Below are positions 5,059 through 5,287 of a stretch of 5,287 nucleotides of DNA, one piece after another. The number at the start of each line of letters is the position of its first letter. The stretch's first letter is position 1. The translations under genes and the position numbers were made by a program. The stretch covers positions 1 to 5,287 of the forward strand of contig NZ_CP046233.1 in NCBI RefSeq assembly GCF_012563325.1. Reading direction: 5' to 3'. This DNA is from Enterobacteriaceae endosymbiont of Plateumaris braccata. GTDB lineage: Bacteria; Pseudomonadota; Gammaproteobacteria; Enterobacterales; Enterobacteriaceae. The notes under the pieces were generated by a model. That model had not been told where the DNA came from, searched no databases, and saw only the letters and a program-made list of their open reading frames with translations.

Positions 5059-5287
5059 TTGTCTTAGTAAGAATAAATTTTCTCTGTAAAAAAAATTTTT
5101 TTCATAAAAAATAATATAATTTCTAAAAAGAAATATAAGGAATATAAAATACCAAAAATTTTAAAAATATAAGGTTACTACATATTTATATTATATGTGA
5201 ACACACAAAAACACACACAATTAAGAAATATTAGAAATAAATAACAAAAAATAATTTATAAAAAAATGATCTAAAAAGAAAATAATA
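5059..5287 (+). other. Gene-free leader region before the adhesin (across the junction)
   Basis: No open reading frame of useful length is visible on either strand; the two plus-strand ATGs (5196 and 5266) hit a stop within one or two codons. Contents seen: a small hairpin atttct/agaaat (5119-5134), an inverted repeat acatat/atatgt (5180-5198), and a C/A-only run of acacac repeats (5200-5220). An in-frame TGA at 5267-5269 precedes the adhesin ATG if the ends join. The bases before the junction (aaaaagaaaataata) offer only a weak purine-rich ribosome site. It is probably a 5' untranslated region; any regulatory role is unknown. Confidence 0.4.

Overview
The window looks like the complete sequence of a small circular plasmid, opened at the start codon of its largest gene. 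It very probably comes from an AT-rich, genome-reduced gammaproteobacterial endosymbiont of an insect. The evidence is the extreme AT content (roughly four fifths A+T by eye, apart from one island), lysine/asparagine-rich proteins of enterobacterial families, a plasmid replication initiator next to an iteron array, and the fact that the end of the window reads sensibly into its start: there is an in-frame stop at 5267-5269 and a consensus promoter at 5031-5058 pointing at the ATG at base 1. Size and composition recall the ~5 kb plasmids of Wigglesworthia (tsetse symbiont). That is a recollection-based guess, not an identification, and circularity is inferred.

Layout. Bases 1-2763 (+) encode a 920-residue inverse autotransporter of the intimin/invasin family: signal peptide, outer-membrane beta-barrel, Ig-like stalk and a C-terminal lectin-like adhesion domain. 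Bases 2764-2892 are a convergent intergenic region with two strong back-to-back hairpins. Bases 2893-3591 (-) encode a stand-alone prephenate dehydratase, the middle domain of PheA without the chorismate mutase and ACT regulatory domains. Its coding sequence contains a perfect 50-bp palindrome. Bases 3662-4516 (-) encode a TrfA-family replication initiator, with a good sigma70-type promoter upstream at 4596-4624. Bases 4670-4877 hold ten direct repeats of a 12-bp core spaced at about two helical turns, the probable iterons of oriV, in a GC-richer island. Bases 4878-5287 contain no gene: an AT-rich stretch with four 10-bp repeats (a candidate unwinding element), a promoter, and a leader of about 220 nt that would run across the junction into the adhesin gene.

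How the parts fit. The origin sits between divergent transcription units: rep (then pheA) leftward, and adhesin rightward through the junction. The units converge at 2764-2892. TrfA would bind the iterons and open the AT-rich side. The two cargo genes suit an obligate nutritional symbiont: an apparently feedback-free step toward phenylalanine, and a surface adhesin that may serve host-cell contact or transmission. The most unusual points are the 50-bp palindrome inside pheA, the domain loss plus Thr-Lys-Phe motif in the dehydratase, the modular spacers of the iteron array, and retention of a full-length adhesin on a three-gene plasmid.
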